A DNA stretch of 64,000 nt from Patellaria atrata CBS 101060. Taxonomy: Eukaryota > Ascomycota > Dothideomycetes > Patellariales > Patellariaceae. The translations under genes were made by a program, and so were the position numbers. Positions 52,986-64,000 of this stretch are shown here, piece by piece. The notes under the pieces were generated by a model. It ran no database searches and was not told the DNA's origin. It saw nothing but the letters and a program-made list of their open reading frames with translations. The stretch covers positions 399,086-463,085 of the forward strand of contig MU006106.1 in the NCBI GenBank assembly GCA_010093705.1. Reading direction: 5' to 3'. Position 1 is the stretch's first letter; every line of letters starts with the position of its first letter.

Positions 52986-55900
52986 TGGAAGATATCAACA
53001 TAATTTCTTTCCGTTTGTCTCATGTGTTTACTCAGCGTTCACTATTTAGCGTTTAGGTAGAGGAGTAATGCGTGCGTCTGAGGGTCGGCTTCCTCGACGT
53101 AGATAGATCATATTGGTTTTGCTGGATAGATCCCTTCGGTTTGGGTCTCAGCACTACAGTGTATTAGATGCTAATCTGCAATACAAACATTTGATGTACG
53201 TCTCTGGTCATTGTAACATGCTGCTCTAGGTACCGTACGATTATCAGCTATTACCACTTTCTATCTTGGTGGTAGAAGAGGGGCCTTGGGGTCTTTATTA
53301 TCAGTGTCCTGCATAAGCCCTTTAAAGAGAATTTTAGATATGTTTCTATACCGGATGACCGCGCGCTTTCGAGTAACCAACAACTCTTAATGCTGGAGAT
53401 AAAAGTCCAAAAGGAAATATGCTCATCCCTTGGAGTAAATAGAAGAAGGAAAAAAAATTGCAAAAGAAAACCTCCGAAGAGGGAAAGTTAACCCGGCGAA
53501 CGCATTTAACTTTATATTCTGGCGGAGGCGGGGCTCGAACTAATGACTTGACTGATAGAAAATTGACTGAAGGAAATATGACAAAGGAAATTATTAACCA
53601 CTCGGCCATGCCACCAGAATTAGAGGATTGTCTGCCAAAATCCATGATACACACCAGTACTGTGTTGTGACTGTTTCTCCCTCGGGATTTCTAATCTTAC
53701 CATATAATTTACTGATCCCATCTTCATTTGATTCACACATTTATACAGCTTTTCGTTGTACTTATCTGTAGTTTCCTACAGTTCTGCCCTCGCTGCCTGA
53801 CTGCTATCACTTCCATACTTTCCGAAAACTTCGCATGTTTCATGTCTATTGTACAATTCAAGCATAAATGGGCTATCGCGTGCTTCTGATCCGTTGGAGT
53901 ATACTGTTATATGTCTTCCCTGAACTTACTCCCAACTCTGTCCGCTCCATGTAGTGCTGGACCTTTGTAACTTCATACAACATCTTCTTCATCTAGCTTT
54001 GCATGTTCTTATAGCTTCATTCTCAGTCCAGTCTTATGTCACTGAATACATCCGCCCATTGTAGAAATGTCATCCTTTAGCATGCTCCGTCTTCTATTAG
54101 GTTTTATCCTCCATATGTTCTTACGTCACAATAATACTCCACTAGTGAACGAAGTCCGACGTGCAAATTGCGCAGTATACATGGGCTTTTGTTTGATGAA
54201 CGACGTCGATTTGGCGATGCAATAGCTTGTCGATATATCTATTTTCTCCGCGGAAAAGCTAGGTTCGCTATTGAGTTTCGTACTGTCACAGTTACTATGA
54301 AGTTCCATCTGAATAAATAGGCCAGTACTGTGCTAATATCACCCTAATATACAACCCTATAACGAAACACTGTAGATGTACGATGCGAGTCAGCTCTAAT
54401 CGTCGTGCGGCTCGCGTCACTGGTATAGAGGTTGTTCCATTCAGTCGAGAAACCCGACTTACTGCCTTATACTTGTATGGTATACAGTACAGGATGTTAA
54501 TGGTCGAAATACTCTAAAATCTATTGCAAGCATGCGATGTCGAAGCTCAAAATGCGATTTGACGTCTTTAACGGCGAATTCCGACGGTCATCCAAGGCTT
54601 CAAATAGAACTAGGGTTTCCAAGGCGGTTGAAGTGTCGCGGACATGAATTTCTTACGTATCTTCAATCATCCAAGAAACTATCCAAGAGACTCAATCTTC
54701 AAAATACTTGTTAAATTCAAGCAATTATCGACATCTGGTTGGGATGTCCACTCCCAAGCTATTTCTTTGACGTTATGGTTGGTGAGTGATACGGGTGAAC
54801 GACCACATTTGGGATCCAGACACGAGAAACCGTCGGCCCAAGCTTCTGTCTATATTCACATCACGCCACTATTGCTGGAAAACATATATACGAAAGTTTT
54901 ATCCTTCTTCTGCGTATATATTCTTTTAGTTCCTTTTGTTTTGTCCGTTTCCTTTTCTTTTTTCTTTGCATACTCGACTCACAGTGCGGTGTCAGCGATC
55001 CAAGTTTCTTCTCGTACGCCATTGGATTTTCAGAACGAAATGGGAATGAATACGGATCTTAAAATTGGCTTACCTGGCGCAGACGGTCCCAGTATATATT
55101 TACCTCTCGTTCGTTTGATTTAATGTTTGTTATTTATCTTCCTTGTTATATCTGTACCACTGGCCTTAAAACAATTTCTATGCTCTCCTTTACCTTATCC
55201 ACCAGCTTGGTAGATAATGTTTCTTAGTACTACTTAAGCTTATCTATATCCATTGGACGAGAAGATCCTCTTAAGTGCAAAAGTCTATAGTTATTCAGAG
55301 GCCCTAAGCAAGGAAAGCTACACAATTCGCTCATAGAGACACCACCCCGTCATCTCTTCCAACAACGTTATATGCTACATCGGAGGAGCCATGTCGACCA
55401 TGCTCAGTAATTTCATCCTCCCTTGCAGGACACCGACATGATAGTTGTTTTGCTTGGATCCCAAGACCTTGGTCTTATCTATCCTAAGTCACCAACGTTA
55501 CACCGGCATCGAAACCATCATCTGAATCTCCGGGACTCCAAGATCGAAGTAAAAAGATACGTTTGAATCCCTCGATTCAAGGCGAGATGAAGGTCTGGTA
55601 CGACCCAACCGTAACTTCGATGTACCGTCCATTGGAATGTTAGTTTCCTATCTCGGACGCTTAATATCAGTTACAGACAAAACTTGGTCTTGCGGAGTTC
55701 AACAACCTGAGCTCCACATCTGCAGTTCATTTATCCGGTTCACATCGCTACAACCGGAGCCTAAACTCGCAACATTTCCGACGGGACAAAGACAAAGGCA
55801 AACCCTCATCATAACGATTAGCACTGGGTGGTCGCATCTACTATTCCAAAGGGTACCAGCGGGAATGGCTTTCTTTTCGAGGAGACATGTAACACACGTT

Positions 55901-57799
55901 TCTTATACTCGTATGAGGCCAAGGCGACCAAAATGGACCCTGAGGAAGCAGTCTCCCGGATCGACTACGCCATTAGCACATACGTACTACACCATCACCA
56001 TCAGTAGAGTCTTGAAGGGTGGTAACATATGCTCATAACGTACTGAGCGAAGAATAAACCTGGGGGCTCTAGACCAGGGACCAAGAACTCTTTGCCAGAC
56101 GATAGTATACTTTTCAGATCACGGAGACCAAAAACATCCCAGAAGAAGCCGACTCTCGGGATCAACAGACCCTATTATGCATGCTCTTTCGCTAAATTAC
56201 CAAGACCATGGAGGTATCCGGTCCGTCTGGGCTATAGTTTTGAAATTACTTTCACACATCCCTCTTATATTTCGGGTTGTTTTCAATTAATCAAAGAGCA
56301 GGCAGTGGAGTGGCTGTGAATATGCTACCAGGTCCTGTGCATCTACTGCAATAACACGACTTCGTTGGGCAGCGGAAGATTTGCCGCCGTGGAAACCCGC
56401 CTTAGGCAGGTCAGGCCAACACTAAAAGAGGTATTCCGTGAGCGCGATTGACTTCTATATCTTCTTGGCAGCGGGTAGTAGGTGATACCCGTATGGCGAT
56501 GCAGCGGACCAGTCCTCGACGCCCAAATTCATAGAGTAAGATATGACGACAAAGATTTCTAACGCGCCTGTTGTCTTTGGTTGGTGAAACAAGATGGACA
56601 AGTCTGGAAAGGCTAGGTGGTCACTCAGAGGGTACAATACTTTTTCTTGGTACGCAGCGAAAGAACACAGCCGAACGCTGACGAATATGCAGTGAAGAAA
56701 CAAATGTAGCATCTTGTCGCCTTGGCCCTTATATGGAATCTCTCCTTGTGCGACAATTAGGACTTGGTCGTTCAACAGAAATGAAAACGGCCCCGCTGAT
56801 ACGATTCGCCCCGACGGGTGATCGACGTCCAAGACCTTTTAAGGCGTTTCCCTCAGCCATCCCGCGCTAAAGCCTTCGGACGCTAGGGTCTAGCGTCGTG
56901 CATGCCAAGACATCTCAGACGAATTTCCGCTCCACCAGATACCCTCACACAAAGCAAGCAGAGACTCATATCCCAAGGCTTCACTTTTCCCTATCTTCGG
57001 TGCCCCTTGCGTGTTACCGTTGGAGTGTAATCCGAGCAGGGCCAATCATGCTTCCACGCCCATTTCTGTTCAGTCCTTTTCCCTGCTGTTTATCAGTCTC
57101 TCCTTGTTTTCTTACCAGTAGACACCTTTTCATGCCCATCACTACGTTGTAAAACCACGGGAAGTGGTTCTGAGTTCATCATGTTCAACGGATTTGATAT
57201 CATCATCGATGAGTACCATGGGGTATCGTGGAACCTCTAATCAAGCTTCAGCGAATGAAAATCGGCGTAGCTACACGCCTTATCCGGCACTGTACCGGCG
57301 GTCCTCCCTTCCGCTGGCTTGGCCTGCTCGTCGAATATGCCTTGGCTATATCTGAGGAAAATACCAGCAGGAGAATGAACGAAACACATACCACGGTAGT
57401 AGTCAGTAGAATGGTATCACAGAACATACACAACCACTTGGCGTACACTTATCAATCCTATTCTTCGATCGGGCAGCAAGTATGTTGCCAAATATGGACC
57501 AACGTAATCACATGGATGATACGTATAAGGTGTAATTCTTGGGCCTTCCTGTCAACCATATTTTTTCGTAAATTGACCCCGCAAAACTACTCCAGATTTC
57601 TACATTACCCCTGGACATCAGTACCATATCCTTAATTTGATCGATCTCTTTGGTAGAGTGAAATATTTACTATTCAACAAATATAAGGCCTGACATCTCC
57701 TCTCCCGTAACTTGCGAAGGTCGTGACAACCGTTATATCGCTATCGTTGTAACACCTCGTTCTTTGATTCTTCTTCCTCTTTTTATTCACTTGTTCAGG
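52986..57799. other. 4.8-kb gene-free stretch
   Basis: Apart from the tRNA-like element at 53521-53615, I recognise nothing here. The longest frames are 159 codons (54644-55123) and 135 codons (57228-57635); neither shows a domain, codon pattern or intron context of a gene. The region is not strongly AT-rich, so it does not look like heavy repeat-induced mutation. Decayed genes, regulatory sequence for the MFS gene, or non-coding transcripts are all possible. Confidence 0.5.
53521..53615 (-). pseudogene. Decayed tRNA-like element (Ser/Leu type)
   Basis: The minus strand has a good A-box (TGGCCGAGTGG, 53608-53598) and B-box (AGTTCGAGCCC, 53541-53531) at a spacing that fits a type II or intron-bearing tRNA. 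The outer five acceptor pairs form, but the inner two do not. The T stem pairs poorly and no convincing anticodon stem can be drawn even allowing an intron. ATTCTGG/CCAGAAT flank it as an inverted extension. There is no T-run close downstream. It is best read as a tRNA pseudogene; a tRNA-derived SINE copy is the alternative. Confidence 0.45.
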
Positions 57800-59667
57800 A
57801 TGACTTCCTCCAAACCCCTAGGCCAACGGAAAGCAACCCAAGAGATAGTGCCTTCAGGTTTACAGACCACCGCAACTATTGACTCCGGCCTGACTACTCC
57901 CGGGAGCCTCGAATCCGGTAGTTCATCGTTATGTACGCAGCAACAATCTGACGAACCGAACTGGCCGAGAGAATGGAGAGCATACTCTTGCTTATTCGGC
58001 TGCTTTCTCCTCATGTTTAACAGCTGGGGCCTTGTCAACGCGTACGGCACCTATGCTTCGTACTACATGCAGCATCTATTACCAGGCCGAGATATTCTCC
58101 TCCTGAATCTCGTCGGTTCAACGCAGTCATTCATAGTCCTACTTCTCTCGTTCGTCGTGGGACGATTGTTAGATGCGGGATTTGTGAAGAACATCGTCGG
58201 ACTTGGAGCTTTTCTGGTGACGCTCGGTATGTTCTTACTGAGTGTTGTCAACGGGAAGGGTGATTACAATCAAGGGAACTATGCACTTATTTGGCTGGTT
58301 CAGGGACTCGTGACTGGGTTAGGCATGGCGTGTTTCTTCGTCTCGAGTTCCCAAGGTACATCATTAGGGATTTCCTTTACCATTAGGGAAGGAGCTAACC
58401 TTTCTTTTAGTCGCTGCTACTTGGTTCATTAAGAGAAAGACCATTGCTATTGGAATTGTAGCGTCTGGGGCTAGTATTGGTAAGTCACGTCCTGTCCAGT
58501 GAGCTTGCATTGAATTGAGCTGACTCCTTACAAGCTGGTCTCATATACCCAGTTATGACCAAGTTCCTAATCGCAAAAGTTGGCTTCAACAATGCTGTTC
58601 GTTATGTATCTACCGCCGTCGCTCTAACTTGCGTCTTATCCTGGTGGCTCGCGACACCAAACCCCCGTCACCCAATGAACAAGGTTGCCGGCACAAAAGG
58701 CTGGTGGAGGAGGTCCGAGATCTGGGTGGATTCCCACGCCTTCAGAAACCCATCCTTCTCCTGGTTCGTAGCGGCAATCTCAATCATGTTCTTCGGCTTC
58801 TACGCCATCTTCTTCAACCTCGAAGAGGTGAGTCAAATACCTCCTCCCCACAATACCCACAGAAGAGAGCACATCACTGATATATGCGTTTAGTGGGCAG
58901 CAGCACAAGGCTTCGGCATCAAAGACAACACTCCTCCCGGTCTCGATAGCGTTCACCTCGGCTCCGAAGTCCCCAAAGACGCCATCCGCACATTCTGGCT
59001 CCTCAGCATCATGAACGCCTGCAGCACCTTCGGCCGCGTCGGTACCGCCTGGCTCGGCGAACAGTACGTCTCCCTTATGTCCCCCCAGACACACTCCCCC
59101 CAAGTAAACTAACACCCACGCACCAGCTACGGCCCCCTCCTCGTCCACGCCCTCGTAACCCTCTTCGCCGCCCTCACAACCCTCCTCCTCTGGACCCTCG
59201 CCACCACGCTGCCCCTCGGCATCGCCTTCGTGGTCCTCTTCGGCATCCTGTCCGGCGGCGTCATCGGCGCGCCCCCAGCCTCCGTCGCCTGGATCCTCAC
59301 CGAGACGTCCGACTGCCCTCACAAGGCCGCGAAGCTGGGCCAGTGGGTCGGCATGATGTATAGTGTCTCTGCCGTGTTTGCGCTTACCGGTCCGGTTATC
59401 GCGGGACATTTGATCAGTCAGTTTGGCAGCTTTGTTACCGTGCAGTGCTGGAGTGGGGCGTGTTTGCTGGGTGCGGCGGGGTGTATGTTTGTTAGTTGGA
59501 GGAAGGCGGAGGGGTTGAGGAGGGGACTTGGGAGGAGGGAGGAAGAAGGGGTGAGGGTTGTGCAGGGCCAACGGCCGGATTGGAGTCGGGTTTCTACGCT
59601 TGTGGCTGAGGGGGTGTTGGAGGAGGAGAAGGAGAAGGAGAGGGAGAGCGATGAGGAGAGTAGGTGA
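57800..59667 (+). CDS. MFS transporter, monocarboxylate-transporter-like
   Basis: Five exons (57800-58355, 58411-58479, 58535-58827, 58894-59063, 59127-59667) encode 542 aa. A hydrophilic N-terminus of about 55 residues precedes twelve predicted membrane segments in two halves. TM1 begins after PREWRAYSCLFGCFLL, and loop blocks such as NAYGTYASYYMQ and SFGRV-like CSTFGRVGTAWL match fungal members of the monocarboxylate porter family. Such proteins sit in the plasma membrane; many are Mch or riboflavin-transporter relatives, so the substrate cannot be given. The C-terminal tail is charged (EEEKEKERESDEESR). The coding strand of exons 4 and 5 is extremely C-rich and turns G-rich near 59340. A hexanucleotide repeat follows the stop directly. 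Confidence 0.88.
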
Positions 59668-59668
59668 T

Positions 59669-59691
59669 ACGGTTACGGTTACGGTTACGGT
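59669..59691 (+). repeat. Short hexanucleotide repeat (ACGGTT)n
   Basis: Nearly four copies of ACGGTT in tandem, starting within 5 bp after the stop codon of the MFS gene. It is not the TTAGGG telomere unit. Confidence 0.85.
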
Positions 59692-60447
59692 CAGGCTTTT
59701 CCCGGGTTGCGTTTGGGCGGCTTCGTTGTTGTTTTGGAGACCCGATGGGCTATGATATCAAGGGACGAGTTTTGATGATGTCGTTTTTATATTGATAGCA
59801 CTATGATATGAGACTTTTGGTCATGGGCTTTGTTCTACTGCTGCTCCACTGCTCCACTGCTGTAATGTGTCATTACCGTACCCTCACTACCGCCCGCATT
59901 TGTTTCCATAGCCGCATTTTCGGTGCCACCGTTAATGTATCGCAGCGCGTGAAATGTCAAGCGAACTGGAAATTTACACTTCACGGCACTGTTGTGGATT
60001 GTGTGAGTTTTGTTCAATAACTTTTTAGTAGAGAGATTGGAGTGGGTTGTGGCTGCTGATACAACGACATTATTATACGGAAAGTCCGTGGAGAGATAAA
60101 CACTACCTTATCGAGCGAAGGTGATACAGGACAGGAGACGAGGGTACCTTAAAGTTTTGGTTTTGGATATGGAGGAAGTGAAAGGGGGAAGGGGGTCACA
60201 ACAGGGGAATTGGATTCGGAAGAGTGATTACTGCGATGGTAAGTTTGATTTGGCAGAAGCTGGGGGCGAGTTGGGAAGGAGCTCATAACGAAGAATTGGA
60301 TTTGGAAGGGGAGCTGGGGGGATCGAAAAGCGGATTTCGAAAGGAAACGATGGCAGGAGAGTGAATCTCAAATTCCTGTTTTGTGGAGATGGGGATAAGT
60401 GCCGAAGTGTAGAAATTAGAAAGAGATGGGAACTGAGCCGCGACACG

Positions 60448-61533
60448 ATATCTAGGCGTGCTGAGGATATTGATTGATACTCTTCTTCAAGCAAAAGCAG
60501 GAAGTATTCAAGGTGCCAGTTTTGAATTCGGGTACCTGGAAACCCCCCCCCCGCGGAACTTACGGGAACTGCATTAGTTAGAGGGGGAAATATTGCGATA
60601 TGAGTACTGTGATGTGATGTCCAAGATCTACTCCAATATACGAGGTAGGTGCGCTTACCATCAAGTTTTTGTAATCCGATTCTTGAGGCTGAAGTGAGAT
60701 GCGAGCTGATATAGGAGGGTGTTTGTATATCTGGTCCCGGGAGGTTGGTACAACCTTTCGCGGACTAGGCAGAGAACTCAGGAAGTTGAACTACCGAGCT
60801 CGTCAGCGGGAGCTAGAGGTATCTGAAGACTTGAGATCGGTTAAGAGATTCGGCTGGGCGTGTTGTTGAGCTTACTGTTGTGTTTTGATAATTGGTGTCT
60901 TGCGATCGAGTGCTTGATCTCCGACGTGTGATATTACTAGGTGAGCTGCATATCTGGTTCTTGGTATAGGGCTTGGATGCAAGCTTGGGTATATATGAGC
61001 TTGGTATACTGTCCTATACGTGTCCTTCGTGGCGGAAAATTAGGGCTGTAAATCCGATGGTTTGATTGGAGATAGGAACTACCGATTTCTGGAGGGGAGG
61101 ATGAAGATATTCAGGGGCTGCAGCGTTATTCAGATCTGCCCGAGATCTGGGCGTGCAGTCGATCTGTGTGATTTTCGTCATCCCGACTCTTAAGAGAAGA
61201 TAGTATAGACATAAGGGGATATATTACAGATGTGGAGCACACTGTATATGTACGGATGAGGGTGTGGCTGCCTAGACGGGAGAGCCGTCGCCGGGCAGCG
61301 GGAGGGCGTAATAAGACATGAATGGTGCTTTTAAGAGATCTGGGCGTGCTGGCGCACAATCTCGTCATGATACATGAGGATATGATAGAATCTAGAGAAG
61401 AATCGAAGTTATCTTCTCACGCCTAGATTTGAAGAACTACCGAAATAGGCCAAGAGGTGGCAAGGGGTGCTTGAGATGTCTTAAGAGGCTCTGGGCACGT
61501 GAATTGGCTATTAAGAGACTCTGGGCACGTGAA
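60448..61533 (+). repeat. Five dispersed copies of an AGATCTGGGCGTG-like motif
   Basis: Copies: GATATCTAGGCGTGCTG (60448), GAGATCTGGGCGTGCAG (61142), AGAGATCTGGGCGTGCTGG (61334), and a near-identical 23-bp direct repeat starting TTAAGAGGCTCTGGGCACG (61481-61503) and TTAAGAGACTCTGGGCACG (61511-61533), which differ at one base with a 30-bp period. The last two contain CACGTG. All are on the same strand. Confidence 0.65.
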
Positions 61534-62961
61534 GCGTGTTTCTCGAGAGTAATAATAGCAATATTAAGACGGACTTGCTATGAAATATATATTTCTTGGT
61601 GTTTGTGGAGCGTTGTTGCAGATACAGACATTGATGCTGAAGGAGGAATAATGGATGTGAGCAAGTTTAGGAAATGTATGTCTCGGAAAGCTGATTTAAC
61701 ATAACGGCAGTGAAATGAACGTTGGCCGATATTCTTCATGTTCGAGATAAACTGTGATGGTGATGAGATGAGATGAAATACATAAAGATGGCGTGGTTGA
61801 CGGACTGGCAGAGATGTTGGTGAGATTCTTGAGAAGAGGTCGAGGAGAGTGAGGGATGGGAGGTCGTAGTTTCCCTTTCAACTCATCCTTCCCCATCCTT
61901 CCTCCCGTCAGTCCTCATCACCAGAAAGCACCGGACCTCAATTTGTTCCTTTGAAGGTATATACAGGCACTAGAGTACACTTCAAATGCCCATTTCTCTT
62001 TTCCCCCATTCTTCGAAATCTCTTAATTCTCAACACCAAGAAGCAGCAGGAGAAGGAGGCTAACTGGCCTCTTATCACTCTTCTCATTTCCGTCTTCTTT
62101 CCCTTGTTCGCTTCCCTTATCTGCAGCCAAATGGGTTGCCGGGACGTCATACCAAGTTCTTATTCAGCTCCGGTGGCGCGCCGAATCTCTCGGATGGCTC
62201 TTCGGGAGGGTGTGCGCTGACCGGAGAGTGGCAGAGGCTTTGCTACTTTGCCGTCCAACCCCCTCGCTTGGCTGCTTCTTCACCTTAAACCCTAACTCAA
62301 GCATACGACTCAGCAAGAGTGGGCGTTAGTCGAATTAGTTTGGCTTCTAGAGTCTATTTCTATCTTCTACTAAGATATCTCGAGTTTATAGCATCGATCT
62401 GGTTGATAATGATGATAGTTATCGTTGTGATGTTTGAGAGACTGGCTTGTCTGCGAGTCGATTTATCTATTAGTATTTGATATAAGCCAATTACCCCATC
62501 AAGCAGGTCGGGGTGATTACTGTGATCTACGTCGAGGTTACACCACATTTGCACGCTTTCTTGTCTCGCTGAATATCTTTCATTTCACCCGTGATTTCAA
62601 ACCTCCATCATTGCAGCTCCATCACTCTCAGCACCGCTCCTGATCGCAAAAGTTGTCTTGCCCGGTCAAAGAGCTGTCGAAGTTCAAAAGACCAGACAAG
62701 GAGCTTGGAACCGGTTCAGGAATCGCAGGTATAGATTAGTGGACTATACATACGGAGAAAGCAGCACAGTCTGCAATCACACCCGTGAGAAATTATCAAC
62801 CTACCCGTAAGAGCTTGGGATATACGACGCGAACGTCGCATTACTTGGGGTTGTTCGTTGAATACTCCTTGTTTAAAGACCTTCACCGCAGCTATCAATT
62901 CCAGTCGTGAGAAAGAATAAGAATAGCATAGCTCGGATACAATAAGAGTATCCTAACCACC

Positions 62962-64000
62962 ATGGATTCTCACGCCATGAGCTCGGCCATTGAAAGAGAT
63001 CCAGAAAAGTCACATCCGTTAGATCACGGATCTCGTCTGGAAGACAGTGACGGATATGGCAAGGCTGAAATAGGCCCTCAAGATATTGTGATTGACCATG
63101 TGGCGGAAGCAAAATTGGTCAGGAAGCTGGATTTCTATATTATCCCCATGGTCATGTTGTTGTATTTGTTGAGCTTTTTGGACAGGTGAGTACATCATTT
63201 CGTCGCCCGATCCTCTACGTATCCCTTTTCTTTACTTGTGAATGAGCTCTGCTCCTTTCTCCACGAATCTTATTAGGAGTCAATTCACGCTGTAATATCT
63301 TGTAAATACAGCTATAGTCCTAATTCGAGTGTACGAGAATATCTATCTTCTTATTTCCATTTCCTTGAATTATCTGTATATATTGTTATCCATTATCACT
63401 AACCACCAGTACAGGGTAAACATAGGGAACGCAAGGTACTATTCATCTTATTAACAACCTACAACTGTTACAACTAATTCCTGTAGGCTCTACGGCCTGG
63501 AAGATGACCTTAACCTTAACCCGGACCAATTCCAAGTCGCCGTCTCCATCCTTTTCGTAACCTACATCCTCTCAGAATTACCCTCTAATCTTGTTCTTAA
63601 GAAAATTCGTCCCTCACGATGGATCTCCATTATCACCACTATCTGGGGCATCGTTGCAACCCTCACCGGAATCTGTCAGAATTACGGTGGCCTCATCGCC
63701 TGTCGCCTGGCTCTTGGTCTCGTCGAAGGCGGCCTCTTCCCCGGCATGGCCATCTATCTCACCTTCTTCTACACGAAGCGTGAACTAGCCCTGCGTATCG
63801 GATATCTATTCGTCAGCGCGGCGCTTGCTGGTGCTTGCGGCGGTCTACTAGCCTACGCCATTGGGCATATGGAAGGCGTATCTGGCCTTAGAGGATGGCG
63901 CTGGATCATGATCATCGAAGGTCTACCTACTGTCGTTTTGGGGATCGCAACCTGGTTCCTCCTCGCCGACGACCCAGAAACAGCGTTTTACCTCACGCCC
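62962..64000 (+). CDS. MFS transporter, Dal5/Tna1 (anion:cation symporter) family, partial
   Basis: Exons 62962-63185, a 21-nt micro-exon 63415-63435, and 63487 to the window edge; the frame is still open at 64000, so the C-terminal half is missing. About 252 residues are present. The splices rebuild YLLSFLDRVNIGNARLYGLE, the TM1 block of the family, with the usual D-R-N-I-G-N-A core. Further blocks are RLALGLVEGGLFPGM, SAALAGACGGLLAYAI and GLRGWRWIMIIEGLPTVVLG, all typical. Members carry allantoate, nicotinate, pantothenate, biotin or other organic anions with protons at the plasma membrane; the substrate is not readable here. The first intron is 229 nt, the second 51 nt. The ATG (CACCATGG) has a good context. 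Confidence 0.9.

Larger units (their letters stand above)
59668..62961. other. 3.3-kb stretch between two MFS genes with a small motif family
   Basis: No supported gene. It has the hexamer repeat after the first transporter, a C run at 60541, and five degenerate copies of an AGATCTGGGCGTG-like motif (listed separately). Frames up to 91 codons show no family. The last few hundred bases should hold the promoter of the second transporter. Confidence 0.5.

Noticed and set aside
54644-55123. 159-codon frame with a hydrophobic stretch
   Set aside because: No family resemblance, no intron context and irregular codon use; kept as unexplained DNA rather than a gene.
59669-59691. Possible interstitial telomere repeat
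   Set aside because: The unit is ACGGTT, not the TTAGGG of filamentous fungi, and there are fewer than four copies.
57800-64000. Secondary-metabolite or catabolic gene cluster suggested by two MFS transporters
   Set aside because: There is no synthase, oxidoreductase or regulator gene nearby, and the transporters belong to different families.

Overview
The window is nuclear DNA from a filamentous ascomycete (Pezizomycotina). The genes carry short introns of about 48-60 nt with GTAAGT-like donors and CTAAC/CTAAT branch sites, genes sit on both strands, and the gene set is typically fungal (metacaspase with a P/Q-rich prodomain, ApsB/Mto1-like protein, Cwh43, Atg22, Nab3-like protein, Oct1). 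A Leotiomycete-like genome is a guess, not a demonstrated placement. Exon boundaries were worked out by hand from splice signals, reading phase and family expectation. Every multi-exon model below keeps phase.

Layout. 1-8 kb: a P/Q-rich putative nuclear protein (+), an intron-containing tRNA-Ser(UGA) (-), a LACTB2-like metallo-beta-lactamase protein (-), an Efm5-like lysine methyltransferase (+) and an Hnt1-type HIT protein (+). 8-18 kb: the 1496-aa ApsB/Mto1-like MTOC protein and an unrecognised coiled-coil protein, both flanked by long non-coding stretches. 18-27 kb: a seven-exon metacaspase, a small mitochondrial LEA-like protein, an RS/FHA protein of the SNIP1/Pml1 type (-) and an unrecognised 864-aa coiled-coil protein. 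27-38 kb: protein disulfide isomerase (-), Atg22 (-) and Mediator Med14 (+). 38-48 kb: MICOS Mic26/27 (-) and Oct1 (+) as a head-to-head mitochondrial pair, Cwh43 (-) and Utp6 (+) head to head, then an ICT1-like GGQ peptidyl-tRNA hydrolase (-). 48-53 kb: a Nab3-like RNA-binding protein (+) and a ubiquitin-like/AN1 zinc-finger protein (+). 53-64 kb: gene-poor, with a decayed tRNA-like element and two MFS transporters separated by 3.3 kb containing a small motif family; the second transporter runs off the window.

Most of this is housekeeping gene space. I see no biosynthetic cluster, CRISPR array, intact transposon or virus-like element. The most unusual signal is compositional: in at least five genes (apsB-like, SNIP1-like, Mic26/27, Oct1, first MFS gene; weaker in PDI) the coding strand is strongly C-rich and then flips abruptly to strongly G-rich in the last few hundred bases before the stop codon, whichever strand the gene is on. 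Other items worth a look are a perfect 25-bp palindrome, a five-copy degenerate motif between the transporters, a helical repeat tail on the PDI, several tiny exons, and two coiled-coil proteins without a recognised family.
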